Of a DNA stretch of 64,000 nt, positions 53,495 to 62,817 are shown in pieces. Source of the DNA: Methanoculleus frigidifontis (GTDB taxonomy: Archaea; Halobacteriota; Methanomicrobia; Methanomicrobiales; Methanoculleaceae); the NCBI RefSeq assembly GCF_030464345.1, contig NZ_VCYH01000007.1:62001-126000 (forward strand). Reading direction: 5' to 3'. Position 1 is the stretch's first letter. Each line of letters opens with the position of its first letter. Position numbers and translations under genes: made by a program. Under the pieces are notes generated by a model. That model saw only the letters and a list, made by a program, of their open reading frames with translations. It was not told the DNA's origin and did no database searches.

Positions 53495-53802
53495 TGTGAT
53501 GCTCCTCGCGTCAGCATTATCTGGCTCATTTATATAGTTTTCCCTATATTCTTCTCCCTCGATAGAATCATCCGGCGCCGGGCTGCCCGGGAGGGTGCAG
53601 TTTCCTGCACCCGGGGTTTGCTCGTGTTCATCAGGGGTACAGGGCAGCGTTTCAAAACTTTCTGCACGACGGCAGGGGGAGCGCCGTCCGCGGTCTCCAT
53701 CTCTGCTCCCGGATCGTCACCGTGCTGCCGGCGGAAGGTATCCGTGTATTTTTATTGATCTGCGAAGTATGTTCTATACACCCATCCCCGGAGCCGGACT
53801 CT
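53495..53802. other. Divergent promoter region between the PHP and manC genes
   Basis: 308 bp, AT-rich in its left part (TATATAGTTTTCCCTATATTC near 53531-53551), which probably carries the minus-strand promoter of the PHP gene. A TTTTTATTG element near 53749 may be the TATA box of manC. No gene is supported. Confidence 0.55.
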
Positions 53803-55164
53803 ATGAAGACACTCATCCTTGCAGGCGGGAGCGGCACGCGCCTCTTCCCGCTCTCCCGCGAACGCTACTCCAAACAGTTCATCCCGCTGGTCGACGACGA
53901 GTCGCTCTTCCAGAAGACGGTGAAGCGTGCACTGCTCTTCTCCTCGCCGCAGGAGATCGCGATCGTCACCAATACGGATCAGACCTTCCTGATCCGCGAC
54001 CAGCTCGCCGAGATCGGGTGCGATTGTCTCGTTCTCGCCGAGCCGGCAGGGAGGAACACCCTGCCTGCCGTCTACTATGGGATTCGGGAGATCTCGGATC
54101 CGGGCGATCCCGCGACCGTTGCGGTGCTCCCCTCCGACCACCTCATCTCTGCGGAGAGCGAGTACAAAACCTGCATCCGGAGGGCGGAACGCCTGGCCAC
54201 CGACCGGCTGGTGGCCTTCGGCGTCCGCCCGACATCCCCACATACGGGCTACGGCTACATCCGCCCGGGCCGGGACATCGGCGACGGTTATCTGGTCGAC
54301 GCCTTTGTGGAGAAGCCCGACGCCGAGACCGCCGAGCGCTACGTGGCGGACGGCTACCTCTGGAACAGTGGGATGTTCCTCTTCGAGACCGATCTCTTCT
54401 GTGCCGAGTGCGAGCGGCACGCACCGGAGGTCTGCCAAGCGTTCGAACAATCCCTCGATGCTGCCTACGGCCAGACGCCGTCAGTATCCATCGATTATGG
54501 GATTATGGAGAAGACCGACCGTGCTGCGGTCGTCCCGCTGGCGGCGGACTGGAGCGATCTCGGGAACTTCGACGCGCTCTATGCGGTTCTCCCGAAGAAC
54601 GGGGGCGGCAATGCCGTCCGGGGGGAGCATATCGGGCTCGATTCGCAGAACAACCTGATCATCAGCGACCGCCTGGTCGCGACGGTCGGCGTTCGCGACC
54701 TGGTTGTTATCGAGACGAAGGACGCGGTGCTCGTCGCCTCCCGGAGCAAGGCGCAGCGGGTTGGCGAGGTTGCAAAGATGCTGAAGGAGCAGGGGGACGA
54801 TCGTGCCGAGTTCCACACAATGGTGCACCGACCGTGGGGTTCGTACACGACCCTCGAGGAGGGGCAGCGCTACAAGATAAAAAGGGTCACCGTCCCGCCG
54901 AAGAAGCGCCTCTCCCTCCAGATGCACCACCACCGCTCCGAGCACTGGGTGGTGGTGAAGGGTACTGCCGAGGTGACCGTCGGGGAGGAGCGCTACCTCC
55001 TCCGGAACGGCGAGAGCACCTTCGTGCCTGCCGGGACGCGCCACCGCCTCGCGAACCCCGGGCTGCTGCCGCTCGAGCTGATTGAGGTGCAGATCGGCGA
55101 GTACACCGGCGAGGACGATATTCTCCGCTACGAGGACGACTACGAGCGGGCGGATGTGCAGTGA
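53803..55164 (+). CDS. manC: Mannose-1-phosphate guanylyltransferase/mannose-6-phosphate isomerase
   Basis: A 453-residue type II bifunctional enzyme. The N-terminal nucleotidyltransferase starts ILAGGSGTRLFPLSRERYSKQF, with FVEKPDAETAERYVADGYLWNSGMFLF in the middle. The C-terminal cupin (PWGSYTTLEEGQRYKIKRVTVPPKKRLSLQMHHHRSEHWVVVKG) is the isomerase. Together they give GDP-mannose from fructose-6-P-derived mannose-6-P. ATG 53803 begins the conserved region; the upstream frame is not coding. Confidence 0.93.
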   Translation: MKTLILAGGSGTRLFPLSRERYSKQFIPLVDDESLFQKTVKRALLFSSPQEIAIVTNTDQTFLIRDQLAEIGCDCLVLAEPAGRNTLPAVYYGIREISDPGDPATVAVLPSDHLISAESEYKTCIRRAERLATDRLVAFGVRPTSPHTGYGYIRPGRDIGDGYLVDAFVEKPDAETAERYVADGYLWNSGMFLFETDLFCAECERHAPEVCQAFEQSLDAAYGQTPSVSIDYGIMEKTDRAAVVPLAADWSDLGNFDALYAVLPKNGGGNAVRGEHIGLDSQNNLIISDRLVATVGVRDLVVIETKDAVLVASRSKAQRVGEVAKMLKEQGDDRAEFHTMVHRPWGSYTTLEEGQRYKIKRVTVPPKKRLSLQMHHHRSEHWVVVKGTAEVTVGEERYLLRNGESTFVPAGTRHRLANPGLLPLELIEVQIGEYTGEDDILRYEDDYERADVQ

Positions 55165-55184
55165 TCCCTCGCCGGTTTGCCCGG

Positions 55185-55192
55185 TTTTTTTT
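55185..55192 (+). terminator. Oligo-T terminator after manC
   Basis: Eight T residues in CCGGTTTTTTTTGTG, 20 nt after the manC stop. It separates manC from the three-gene set that follows. Confidence 0.55.
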
Positions 55193-55282
55193 GTGCGGCC
55201 GCTCCCAGAACCATTATCTTATCCGGCGCAGATACCATATGACAGAACCAGCGCTCGATCGATGAGCCGGGGGGAGTTACTC

Positions 55283-56188
55283 TTGGACGTAGGTGTCATT
55301 GGTGTCGGGGTCATGGGGAGAAACCATGTCCGCGTCTATTCTGAGTTAAAACGGGTCGGTTCACTCTATCTCTATGATCTCAACCAAAAGGCGGCAGACG
55401 ACCTTGCCCGGAAGCACGATGCCACGGCCTGTGCGGATCTCGACGAGATGCTGCGCCGGGTGGATGCCGTCAGCGTCTGCGTGCCGACGCGGTACCACTA
55501 TGCAACGGCACAGCAGGTGATCGCCCGGGAGGTTCCGCTGCTGCTCGAAAAGCCGATCTGCTCGACGGCGGCGCAGAGCCGGGCGCTTCTCGCAGAGATC
55601 CCGGAGGATCTCACGGTCGGGGTCGGGCACATCGAGCGGTTCAACCCGATCGTCGGGGAGATCCGGCGGATCGTGACCCGGCCGCTCTACGTGGAGTTCA
55701 AGCGGCACAACCCTGCCTCCGGGCGGATCACGGATTCTTCCGTTGTCGAGGACCTGATGATCCACGACATCGACATCATGAGGAACGTCCTCTTCGACGG
55801 CGCCTACGGCCTCTCCAGCGTCGGCACCACGGACGTCTGCAGCGCCCTCTTCACCTTCGACGGAACGCCGGTCTACCTCTCGGCGAGCAGAAAGTCCTCC
55901 AAGAAGATCCGCTCGGTCTACATCGAGCAGGAGGACATGACGATCGAGGGCGACTTCATGACCCAGGAGGTCTACGTCCACCGTAAGCCCGGACAGTACG
56001 CCTCCGAGAACGAGCGCTACGTCCAGGAGAATATCATCGAGAAGGTGCTCGTCAACAAGGTCGAGCCCCTGAAGGTCGAGCTCGCGACCTTCCTCGATTG
56101 CGCAAAGCAGAATAAACCGTTCCCGATCACCCCCGACCAGGCCGCGACGAACCTTGCGATCTGCGAGGAGATCGCCCGATCCTTTTGA
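55283..56188 (+). CDS. Gfo/Idh/MocA family oxidoreductase
   Basis: A 301-residue NAD(P)-dependent sugar dehydrogenase. The Rossmann motif GVIGVGVMGRNHVRVY is at the N-terminus, the LLEKPICST motif with the conserved EKP near residue 87, and VEDLMIHDIDIMRNVL follows. TTG 55283 is chosen because GGGGAG lies 6 nt upstream; ATG 55262 would add seven residues and has no ribosome binding site. Position before wecC and wecB suggests action on a UDP-HexNAc(A). Confidence 0.88.
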   Translation: MDVGVIGVGVMGRNHVRVYSELKRVGSLYLYDLNQKAADDLARKHDATACADLDEMLRRVDAVSVCVPTRYHYATAQQVIAREVPLLLEKPICSTAAQSRALLAEIPEDLTVGVGHIERFNPIVGEIRRIVTRPLYVEFKRHNPASGRITDSSVVEDLMIHDIDIMRNVLFDGAYGLSSVGTTDVCSALFTFDGTPVYLSASRKSSKKIRSVYIEQEDMTIEGDFMTQEVYVHRKPGQYASENERYVQENIIEKVLVNKVEPLKVELATFLDCAKQNKPFPITPDQAATNLAICEEIARSF

Positions 56189-56200
56189 GCAGGTACCACC

Positions 56201-57634
56201 ATGACATCTCTACTCCAGTCCCAGATCGACAGACGAGGCTCCATCAGAACCATCGGCGTCATCGGCATGGGCTACGTCGGGATCCCGGCGGCGGTGCTCT
56301 TCGCCGACGTCCCGCAGTTCGCAAAGGTCTACGGCTTCCAGCGCGCCTCCCCCTCTTCCGGCTACAAGATCGAGATGCTCAACGGGGGCAAGCTCCCCCT
56401 GAAGGGCGAGGAGCCGGGGCTCGAAGACCTCATCAAAAAGACCGTGGACGCCGGGACGTTCCACTGCACCGCCGACTTCTCGAAGATCGCCGACTGCGAC
56501 GCCGTCACCCTCGCGATCCAGACGCCGTTTGCGAATCCGAAAGACCTGATCCCCGATTTCCGGCCGCTCGAGGAGGGCCTGCGCCAGACCGGCCGCTACC
56601 TCGCCGAGGGCACGCTCGTCGTCCTCGAGTCGACGATCACCCCGGGCACGACCACCGGGATGGCACGGGAGATTCTCGAGGAGGAGTCCGGACTCGCCGC
56701 CGGCGTCGACTTCGCCCTCGCCCACGCCCCCGAGCGGGTGATGGTCGGCCGGCTGCTCAAAAACATCCGGGAGCACGACCGGATCGTCGGCGGGATCGAC
56801 GATGTATCGACCCGGCGGGCGATCGAGCTCTACGCACCCGTGCTGACGCTCGGCAGAATCATCCCGATGACCGCGACCGCCGCCGAGGTGACCAAGACCG
56901 CCGAGAACGCGCTGCGCGACCTGCAGATCGCCGCCGCGAACCAGCTGGCGCTGCACTGCGAGGCGATGGGCGTCAACGTCTACGACGTCCGCGCCGGGGT
57001 CGACTCCCTGAAGGGCGATGGGATCACCCGGGCGATCCTCTGGCCGGGCGCCGGGGTCGGCGGCCACTGCCTGACCAAGGACACCTGGCACCTCGAGCGG
57101 GGAGCGCAGATGATGGGCGGCGACCTCGACTATCCCCACGGCGCCGACTCGATCTTCGGCGTCGCCCGCGCGATCAACGACTTCATGCCCCGGCACATGG
57201 CGGCCCTGACCGAGGCCGGACTCGAGCGGGCCGGAAAATCCCTCGCCGGTGCGAAAGTCGCCCTCCTCGGCTGGGCGTTCATCAAAAACTCCGGCGATGC
57301 CCGGAACACCCCCGCCGAGCCGTTCTATGACCTTATGCAGGAAGCCGGCGCGACGGTCACCGTCCACGACCCGTACGTCGAAGACGACGTCGGCATCCCG
57401 GTCGAGACCGACTTCGACCAGGTCCTCGCCGGCGCCGACGCGGTCGTTGTCTTCACCGGCCACGACTGCTATGCCTCCCTCGACCCGGCCCGCGTGAAGC
57501 AGGTGACCGGCCACTCCCGCCCGGTGATCGTCGACGGCCGCAACGTCCTCGACCCCGACGCCTTCATCGCCGCCGGGTTCGTCTACAAGGGGATCGGCCG
57601 CGGCGACAAGAACAGCCACCCGGTGGACGGATGA
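56201..57634 (+). CDS. wecC: UDP-N-acetyl-D-mannosaminuronate dehydrogenase-type nucleotide sugar dehydrogenase
   Basis: A 477-residue UDP-sugar 6-dehydrogenase. NAD-binding GVIGMGYVGIPAAVLFADV, the ESTITPGTTTGMAREIL segment, TKTAENALRDLQIAAANQLALHCEAMG and GAGVGGHCLTKDTWHL with the catalytic Cys are present. It would oxidise UDP-ManNAc to UDP-ManNAcA. wecB, which makes UDP-ManNAc, overlaps by 4 nt. Confidence 0.92.
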   Translation: MTSLLQSQIDRRGSIRTIGVIGMGYVGIPAAVLFADVPQFAKVYGFQRASPSSGYKIEMLNGGKLPLKGEEPGLEDLIKKTVDAGTFHCTADFSKIADCDAVTLAIQTPFANPKDLIPDFRPLEEGLRQTGRYLAEGTLVVLESTITPGTTTGMAREILEEESGLAAGVDFALAHAPERVMVGRLLKNIREHDRIVGGIDDVSTRRAIELYAPVLTLGRIIPMTATAAEVTKTAENALRDLQIAAANQLALHCEAMGVNVYDVRAGVDSLKGDGITRAILWPGAGVGGHCLTKDTWHLERGAQMMGGDLDYPHGADSIFGVARAINDFMPRHMAALTEAGLERAGKSLAGAKVALLGWAFIKNSGDARNTPAEPFYDLMQEAGATVTVHDPYVEDDVGIPVETDFDQVLAGADAVVVFTGHDCYASLDPARVKQVTGHSRPVIVDGRNVLDPDAFIAAGFVYKGIGRGDKNSHPVDG

Positions 57635-58701
57635 AGATCGTCTCGGTCGTCGGCGCCCGGCCGCAGTTCGTCAAGTGCGCTCCGGTCTCGCGGGATCTCC
57701 GTCGCCGGCACGATGAGGTGCTCGTCCACACCGGGCAGCACTACGACCACGGGATGTCCGCGGTCTTCTTCGCGGAACTCGCCATCCCAAAGCCCGACTA
57801 CAACCTTGCCGTCGGCTCCGGCTCGCACGGCCGCCAGACCGGGGCGATGCTCGCCGCGATCGAGGATGTTCTTATCAAAGAGGAGCCGGATCTGGTGCTG
57901 GTCTACGGCGATACGAACTCGACCCTCGCGGGCTCGCTCGCGGCGGCAAAACTTCATATTCCTGCCGCCCACGTTGAGGCGGGCCTCCGGAGCTTCGACC
58001 GCACGATGCCCGAGGAGATCAACCGGGTGGTGAGCGATCATGTCGCAGACCTCCTCTTCTGCCCGACCGGGACGGCGGTGGCAAACCTCCGGAGCGAGGG
58101 CGTGACCGCCGGCGTCCACCTCGTCGGAGACGTGATGCTGGACGCTCTCCTCTATAACCGCACGATCGCGGAAGAGCGCTCGCAGATTCTCGAAACGCTC
58201 GACCTTGCCGCGGGCGGCTACTGCGTCGCGACGGTGCACCGGCAGAGCAACACCGATGATCGACGGGCGCTCACCCGGCTTGTCGACGCTTTCGCCGCCC
58301 TCGCGGAACCGCTCGTCTTCCCGGTGCACCCCCGCACCGTGAAGTTCCTCAGAGAGTTCAACCTCTACGACCGGCTCGCATCCGCCTCGCATGTCCGGCT
58401 CATCGAGCCGCTCGGCTACCTGGACATGCTGCAGGTGCTGGCGCACGCCCGGCTGGTCCTCACCGACTCGGGCGGCGTCCAGAAGGAGGCTTACATGCTC
58501 GAGGTGCCCTGCATAACCCTCCGCGAGAACACCGAGTGGGTGGAGACGGTCGAGGACGGCTGGAACACGCTCGTCGGCACCGATACGGCGGCGATCATCG
58601 CGGCGGCCAGCGAGTTTGCACCGGCAGGCGGGCAGCGCGCCGTCTTCGGCGACGGCAATGCGAGCCGGAAGATTGCCGAGATCATTTCGAACCTGGAATA
58701 A
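57631..58701 (+). CDS. wecB: UDP-N-acetylglucosamine 2-epimerase
   Basis: A 356-residue non-hydrolysing epimerase converting UDP-GlcNAc to UDP-ManNAc. Family motifs are GARPQFVKCAPVSR, HTGQHYDHGMS, VYGDTNSTLAGSLAAAKL, HVEAGLRSFDRTMPEEINR and LTDSGGVQKEAYMLEVPCITLRENTEW. With wecC it supplies ManNAcA, a known component of archaeal S-layer glycans. Confidence 0.95.
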   Translation: MKIVSVVGARPQFVKCAPVSRDLRRRHDEVLVHTGQHYDHGMSAVFFAELAIPKPDYNLAVGSGSHGRQTGAMLAAIEDVLIKEEPDLVLVYGDTNSTLAGSLAAAKLHIPAAHVEAGLRSFDRTMPEEINRVVSDHVADLLFCPTGTAVANLRSEGVTAGVHLVGDVMLDALLYNRTIAEERSQILETLDLAAGGYCVATVHRQSNTDDRRALTRLVDAFAALAEPLVFPVHPRTVKFLREFNLYDRLASASHVRLIEPLGYLDMLQVLAHARLVLTDSGGVQKEAYMLEVPCITLRENTEWVETVEDGWNTLVGTDTAAIIAAASEFAPAGGQRAVFGDGNASRKIAEIISNLE

Positions 58702-59029
58702 GTAGGCTGCCCGGTGCAGGCCTGCTCTTTTGGATCAGGCGGTTGTGCCGATCGTCCGGCCGTCTCTCGGGGTACAGCACGGGCACCTGGCCGTAGCGAA
58801 ATACAATTTCAGTGGCGTTGAAATTCATCAATCACGGTGAAATTTGGTTTGAAAAAATGCCAATTTATTTATACTATCTTTTTCATTTGCCGGGGTTTTT
58901 TGCCGTCCCGAACCCTTGCAAAAAACGATCCCCCTGTGTTAAATCCGGATCCTATCGAATTTCCTCGGTTTTTGCAGAACGATACTCTTTTATTTGATCC
59001 CGTGTGATACCTGCATAGGTGATTGCACG
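58702..59029. other. Intergenic region between wecB and the TPR gene
   Basis: 328 bp. The middle part (58800-58900) is AT-rich compared with the rest of the window. A TTTTATTTG element near 58988-58996 is spaced as a TATA box for the TPR gene. A 61-codon frame here has no ribosome binding site and is not called. Confidence 0.5.
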
Positions 59030-59488
59030 ATGCCCCCGATCAACAACCCCCGGCAGAGACGGGCTTCTCCGCCCCTCGATCTCGAGAACCCTGCCGCAGC
59101 CCTCAAAGCGATCGATGCCCTTCTTGCCGCAGATCCGGAGGATGTTTCCGCGCTGAACAACCGGGGACTCGTTCTCGGACGCCTCGGCAGGTACGACGAG
59201 GCGATCGCAGCCCTTGAAAAGGTCATCGCCCTCAACGCCGACGACGCCGCTGCCTGGAACAACACGGCCGTCGTCCTCGCCCGGCAGGGGAAACACCGCG
59301 ACGCAGTAGCGGCTGCCGAGCGGGCGACCGGCCTTGATCCGGCCAGCGTTGAGGCCTGGATAAACTACGGCAAGTGTCTCGGCAAGACCGGCAAGTTCTC
59401 CGAAGCCGCGAAGGCGTTTGCAGCGGCGGACCGGATCGACCCCGGTGCCCGTGCGCGGATGCCGGGCTGGGTCGAGATGGTGCGGTAA
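59030..59488 (+). CDS. Tetratricopeptide repeat protein
   Basis: A 152-residue soluble protein. Three TPR units are visible (NNRGLVLGRLGRYDEAIAALEKVIALNADD, WNNTAVVLARQGKHRDAVAAAERATGLDPA, WINYGKCLGKTGKFSEAAKAFAAADRIDP). It likely mediates protein contacts. ATG 59030 has AGGTGAT 6 nt upstream. It stands alone. Confidence 0.9.
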   Translation: MPPINNPRQRRASPPLDLENPAAALKAIDALLAADPEDVSALNNRGLVLGRLGRYDEAIAALEKVIALNADDAAAWNNTAVVLARQGKHRDAVAAAERATGLDPASVEAWINYGKCLGKTGKFSEAAKAFAAADRIDPGARARMPGWVEMVR

Positions 59489-59799
59489 ACCGGTATCTTC
59501 GACTCTGTTTTCTCTTTTACGGATGCGGCTCCGAAAAACGCTGCGGCATGATTGAGAGATCTTCGTCCGCTACCATCCTCACCCATCGCCGATGCATTGT
59601 GTCCGCGGGAGCAGCGTGGGGAGGGGATTTGGGCTCCCTCCCCCTGTCCCCACCCCCGCGAAGATACTTCCCACGGTCCGCTTGCCACAGCTGGCGCAAT
59701 GAACGCGGGTAGAGTTGTGGGGCTAGAATAGCATCGTGAAGGTCCGGCAGAAGGAGCGATACGGCCTTTCTCTGCGGCAGAAGGCGGCCCTGCCCCTTT
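59489..59799. other. Intergenic region holding a fragment of the mosaic repeat
   Basis: 311 bp between convergent genes. T-rich CTCTGTTTTCTCTTTT near 59503-59518 may terminate the TPR transcript. At 59629-59680, read on the minus strand, ATCTTCGCGGG and ACAGGGGGAGGG recur as in the structured part of repeat copy 1. No gene is supported. Confidence 0.5.
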
Positions 59800-60786
59800 T
59801 CACGCCGCCGCGATATGCCTGCGTGCGGCCTCGGTGATCTCCCGGCCCTGCGGCGTCCGTTTGACGAATCCGATCTGGATCAGGTAGGGCTCGTAAACCT
59901 CCTCGACCGTCCGGACCTCCTCCCCGATGGCGATCGCGATCGTCTTGACGCCCACCGGCCCGCCCCCGAAGTCGCGGGCGATCACCGTGAGGATCCGCCG
60001 GTCGACGTCGTCGAGGCCGAGCGGGTCGATCCCGAGCATGTCCAGTGCGGTGTCCGCCGTCGCGGCGTCGATACTCCCGTCGCCGCGGACGAGCGCGAAG
60101 TCCCGGACCCGCCGGAGCAGCCGGTTTGCAATCCTCGGTGTCCCGCGGCTCCGTTTCGCGATCTCGAGCGCCCCGTCCGGGGTGATCGGCGTCTGCATGA
60201 TCGCGGCGCTCCGGAGGACGATCCTGACGAGGTCCTCGACCTCGTAGAGGGTGAGCCGGAAGATGAACCCGAACCGGTCGCGGAGCGGCGAGCCGAGCAG
60301 CCCGACCTTGGTCGTCGCCCCGACCAGGGTGAACTCCTCGAGCGGGAGCTGCACCGCACGCGCGCCGGGCCCTTCGCCGATCATCACGTCGATGCAGGCG
60401 TCCTCCATCGCCGGGTAGAGGATCTCCTCGACCACCGGGTTTAGCCGGTGGATCTCGTCGATGAAGAGGACGTCGCCCCGGGAGAGCGCTGTCAGCTGGG
60501 CGGCAAGATCGCCGGGCTTGTCGAGCACCGGCCCGGTGGTGCTCCGGATGGCAACCCCCATCTCCCGGGCGACGATCTGGGCGAGCGTCGTCTTCCCGAG
60601 CCCCGGCGGGCCTGAGAAGAGGATGTGGTCGAGGGTCTCGCCGCGCCGTTTCGCCGCCGCGATGGCGATGGCGAGCGTCTCCTTGATCTGTGCCTGGCCG
60701 ACGAAGTCCTCGAACCGCGCCGGCCGGATCGTGGCGTCGTCCTGCTCTTCGGCGAGGACCTTGGGTGAGGGGAGTCTCTCGGTCAT
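59800..60786 (-). CDS. ruvB: Holliday junction branch migration ATPase RuvB
   Basis: A 328-residue AAA+ motor of bacterial RuvB type. Walker [10 protein letters not shown] (59-67), Walker B DEIH (110-113), sensor GATT (156-159) and the arginine-finger region PLRDRFG are present, followed by the winged-helix end [22 protein letters not shown]. It starts 4 nt after the ruvA stop. Archaea generally use Hjc and Hel308 instead, so the operon was probably gained from bacteria. Confidence 0.96.
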   Translation of the reverse strand: MTERLPSPKVLAEEQDDATIRPARFEDFVGQAQIKETLAIAIAAAKRRGETLDHILFSGPPGLGKTTLAQIVAREMGVAIRSTTGPVLDKPGDLAAQLTALSRGDVLFIDEIHRLNPVVEEILYPAMEDACIDVMIGEGPGARAVQLPLEEFTLVGATTKVGLLGSPLRDRFGFIFRLTLYEVEDLVRIVLRSAAIMQTPITPDGALEIAKRSRGTPRIANRLLRRVRDFALVRGDGSIDAATADTALDMLGIDPLGLDDVDRRILTVIARDFGGGPVGVKTIAIAIGEEVRTVEEVYEPYLIQIGFVKRTPQGREITEAARRHIAAA

Positions 60787-60790
60787 GGGA

Positions 60791-61378
60791 TCAGTGCTCC
60801 CGCAGGCGGGCGAGCGAGGCGCGGATCAGGCTCTGCACGTCCGGATGCGCCTGCTGCGGCAGGACGGCGTCGACCGCCTCCTGCGCCTCCCGCGGTGAGA
60901 ACCCGAGCGATATCAGGGCGCTCACCGCGTCGCCGGCCTCCGCCGCCCGTCTTCCGGCGCCGCCGCTGGCCGCATGTTTCTTCATCTTCTCTTTCAGCTC
61001 CAGGATCAGGCGCTTTGCGCTCTTCTGCCCGATCCCCGGGATCCGGGTGAGCACCTTCTCATCGTCGCCGACGATCGCCATCGCAAACTCCTCAAACGAG
61101 ATCTGCGAGAGGATGTTCATCGCGATCTGCGGGCCGATCCCGGAGACGGCGATCAGGATCCGGAAGAGCTCGAGTTCGCTTGCGTGGAGGAACCCGTAGA
61201 GCTGGATGTCGTCGTCGCGGACGACCATGTGGGTGTGCACCCGGACGGTGCCTCCGGTCTCCCGGAGTGCCTGCAGTGTCGGCTGGGTGACGGAGACCCG
61301 GTAGCCGACGCCGCCGATGTCGATCACCACCCACCGATCGCCGGTGGATGCCAGTTCTCCTGCAAGATGGGCTATCAT
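60791..61378 (-). CDS. ruvA: Holliday junction-binding protein RuvA
   Basis: A 195-residue protein with three domains: an OB fold ([28 protein letters not shown]), two helix-hairpin-helix motifs ([16 protein letters not shown] and [23 protein letters not shown]) and a C-terminal UBA-like RuvB-binding domain ([24 protein letters not shown]). ATG 61378 overlaps the ruvC stop by 4 nt; the frame upstream is shadow of ruvC. Confidence 0.95.
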   Translation of the reverse strand: MIAHLAGELASTGDRWVVIDIGGVGYRVSVTQPTLQALRETGGTVRVHTHMVVRDDDIQLYGFLHASELELFRILIAVSGIGPQIAMNILSQISFEEFAMAIVGDDEKVLTRIPGIGQKSAKRLILELKEKMKKHAASGGAGRRAAEAGDAVSALISLGFSPREAQEAVDAVLPQQAHPDVQSLIRASLARLREH

Positions 61379-61860
61379 GGGTATCGCAGCATATTCATGT
61401 GGCAGAGAGCGACGGCGAGGCCGTCCGCGGCGTCGTCGGGCTTCGGGATCTCCTGCAGCCGCAGCAGCCGGCGCATCATCTCCTGCACCTGGTGTTTGTC
61501 GGCACGCCCCGACCCGGTGACCGCCTGCTTGATCTGGTTCGGGGTGTACTCGGCGATCGGGATCCCCCGCTGCTCCGCGGCGAGGAGGAGGACGCCCCGC
61601 GCCTCGCTGACGTGCATCGCGGAGGTGACGTTCCGGGTGAAGAAGAGCTGCTCGACGGCGACCCATGCGGGTTCGTGCTCGTCGAGGATCGCCGAGATCC
61701 GGTCGTAGACCTCCCGGAGGCGCTGCGAGGTGCTCCGATCGCTCCCGGTCTCGATGCAGCCGAACGCGAGCGGCGTCGGGTAGCGGTCGCCTCTGCTGAT
61801 GACGCCGTATCCGACCCGCGCCAGCCCCGGATCAATCCCGACGATGATCGTGCCCGTCAC
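61375..61860 (-). CDS. ruvC: Holliday junction resolvase RuvC
   Basis: A 161-residue RNase H-fold endonuclease. The four acidic residues of the active site are visible: D10 (GIDPG), E70 (AVEQLFF), D143 and D146 (DDAADGLAVALCH). It cuts four-way junctions bound by RuvAB. First gene of the ruvCAB operon, in the usual bacterial gene order C-A-B. Confidence 0.95.
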   Translation of the reverse strand: MTGTIIVGIDPGLARVGYGVISRGDRYPTPLAFGCIETGSDRSTSQRLREVYDRISAILDEHEPAWVAVEQLFFTRNVTSAMHVSEARGVLLLAAEQRGIPIAEYTPNQIKQAVTGSGRADKHQVQEMMRRLLRLQEIPKPDDAADGLAVALCHMNMLRYP

Positions 61861-62166
61861 TCCTCTTCATCGTTGCATGATCACTGCGTTCTTATGCTAG
61901 ATACCTATTGTGCATGCGGTCCGGAAGTATTCCGGAGCGGGGCGGGTTTTTCGGGTGGTGGCAGGAGGAACCGGCGCCTTCCCCGCTGTGTCCCTCCGGG
62001 ATGGCTGTGCTCGCCTCCTCCCGCGCCCTCCCCCCACGCGAAACCCCCAGAAATACCGAGCTTTCAGGCTCTGCCTCGGATGAACTTTTTTGCCGATCCC
62101 CCGAAAGGCGTGTGTCGATCCGGATCGATCGTTTCATCCCCGAATCCTCTGTGGATGTGCTCGATC
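61861..62166. other. Intergenic region with a mosaic-repeat fragment
   Basis: 306 bp upstream of ruvC. At 62013-62049 the minus strand reads GGGTTTCGCGTGGGGGGAGG and continues GCGCGGGAGG, closely matching the left end of repeat copy 1 (13887-13923). No gene is supported. Confidence 0.5.
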
Positions 62167-62517
62167 TCAGTCTTCCCGGAGACGCTGCAGGATCCACGCT
62201 TCCATCTCCTGCGCCATTCCGAGCAGCACCGCCGGATCCCGCAAGGCCGTGACGTTTTCATCGCCGCGATGAGCGGCATCAAACCCGAAGATCCAGTATT
62301 CGCCGCTGTCGTCACGCCTCTGGAACGTCACGCCTCCATGGACGGGAACGGTTCCTGCAAACTTCTCGGTGTCGACCTCATCGACAAACGAGATTGGAAC
62401 TGCACAGTATCCGCAGAGATACCCGCAGTCGTTATTTCGGGTGACGATGCAGTTTCCCACTTCACAGCAGACGGTGAAGTACGGACTGGTCTTCATGAGG
62501 CTGAATCTCTCCGTCAT
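62167..62517 (-). CDS. Small Cys-rich protein of unknown function
   Basis: A 116-residue soluble protein. Cysteines cluster in CCEVGNC and CGYLCGYCAVP (residues 17-40), and the second half shows a VHGGVTFQRR..GEYWIFGFDAAHRGDE stretch that looks like a conserved core. A GGGAG ribosome binding site lies 9 nt before ATG 62517. I recall similar hypothetical proteins in phages and plasmids but cannot name the family. Confidence 0.7.
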   Translation of the reverse strand: MTERFSLMKTSPYFTVCCEVGNCIVTRNNDCGYLCGYCAVPISFVDEVDTEKFAGTVPVHGGVTFQRRDDSGEYWIFGFDAAHRGDENVTALRDPAVLLGMAQEMEAWILQRLRED

Positions 62518-62817
62518 GCAGCAGATCTCCCTTCCGTACGCAGGTGATGGATCAGAGGGATCTCTTTTTCTGCGGGGAAAAGGATTTTTGCCATCAGCTG
62601 CACCCCCTGTCCGGGGGGTTTTCTCTCGCTTCGTCCTCTTTTACCCCAGGGTGCATCCGGTCGGAATACCCGCACCTTTTCATCGGCTACAGCAGCCCGA
62701 TACGAGGGTCATGCTGCCCATACATCCATTCTTTCTGCCAGGCCTTTCCGGCATGGGCAGGGGTGACCTCCCCGAACAACAATGATTATATTCATAATAA
62801 TAATATTAATAATCATT
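62518..62817. other. Divergent promoter region before the ATPase gene
   Basis: 300 bp. The left 260 bp are GC-rich without features. The last 37 bp before the ATPase start are almost pure A+T and contain a perfect 9-bp inverted repeat. Confidence 0.5.
62781..62817. promoter_or_regulatory. AT-rich inverted repeat directly before the ATPase gene
   Basis: AATGATTAT (62781-62789) is repeated inverted as ATAATCATT (62809-62817), ending at the ATG of the next gene. The AT-rich spacer probably contains the TATA box. The symmetry suggests an operator. Confidence 0.45.

Noticed and set aside
58812-58997. 61-codon frame between wecB and the TPR gene
   Set aside because: It lies in an AT-rich promoter-like stretch, lacks a ribosome binding site and shows no conserved pattern.
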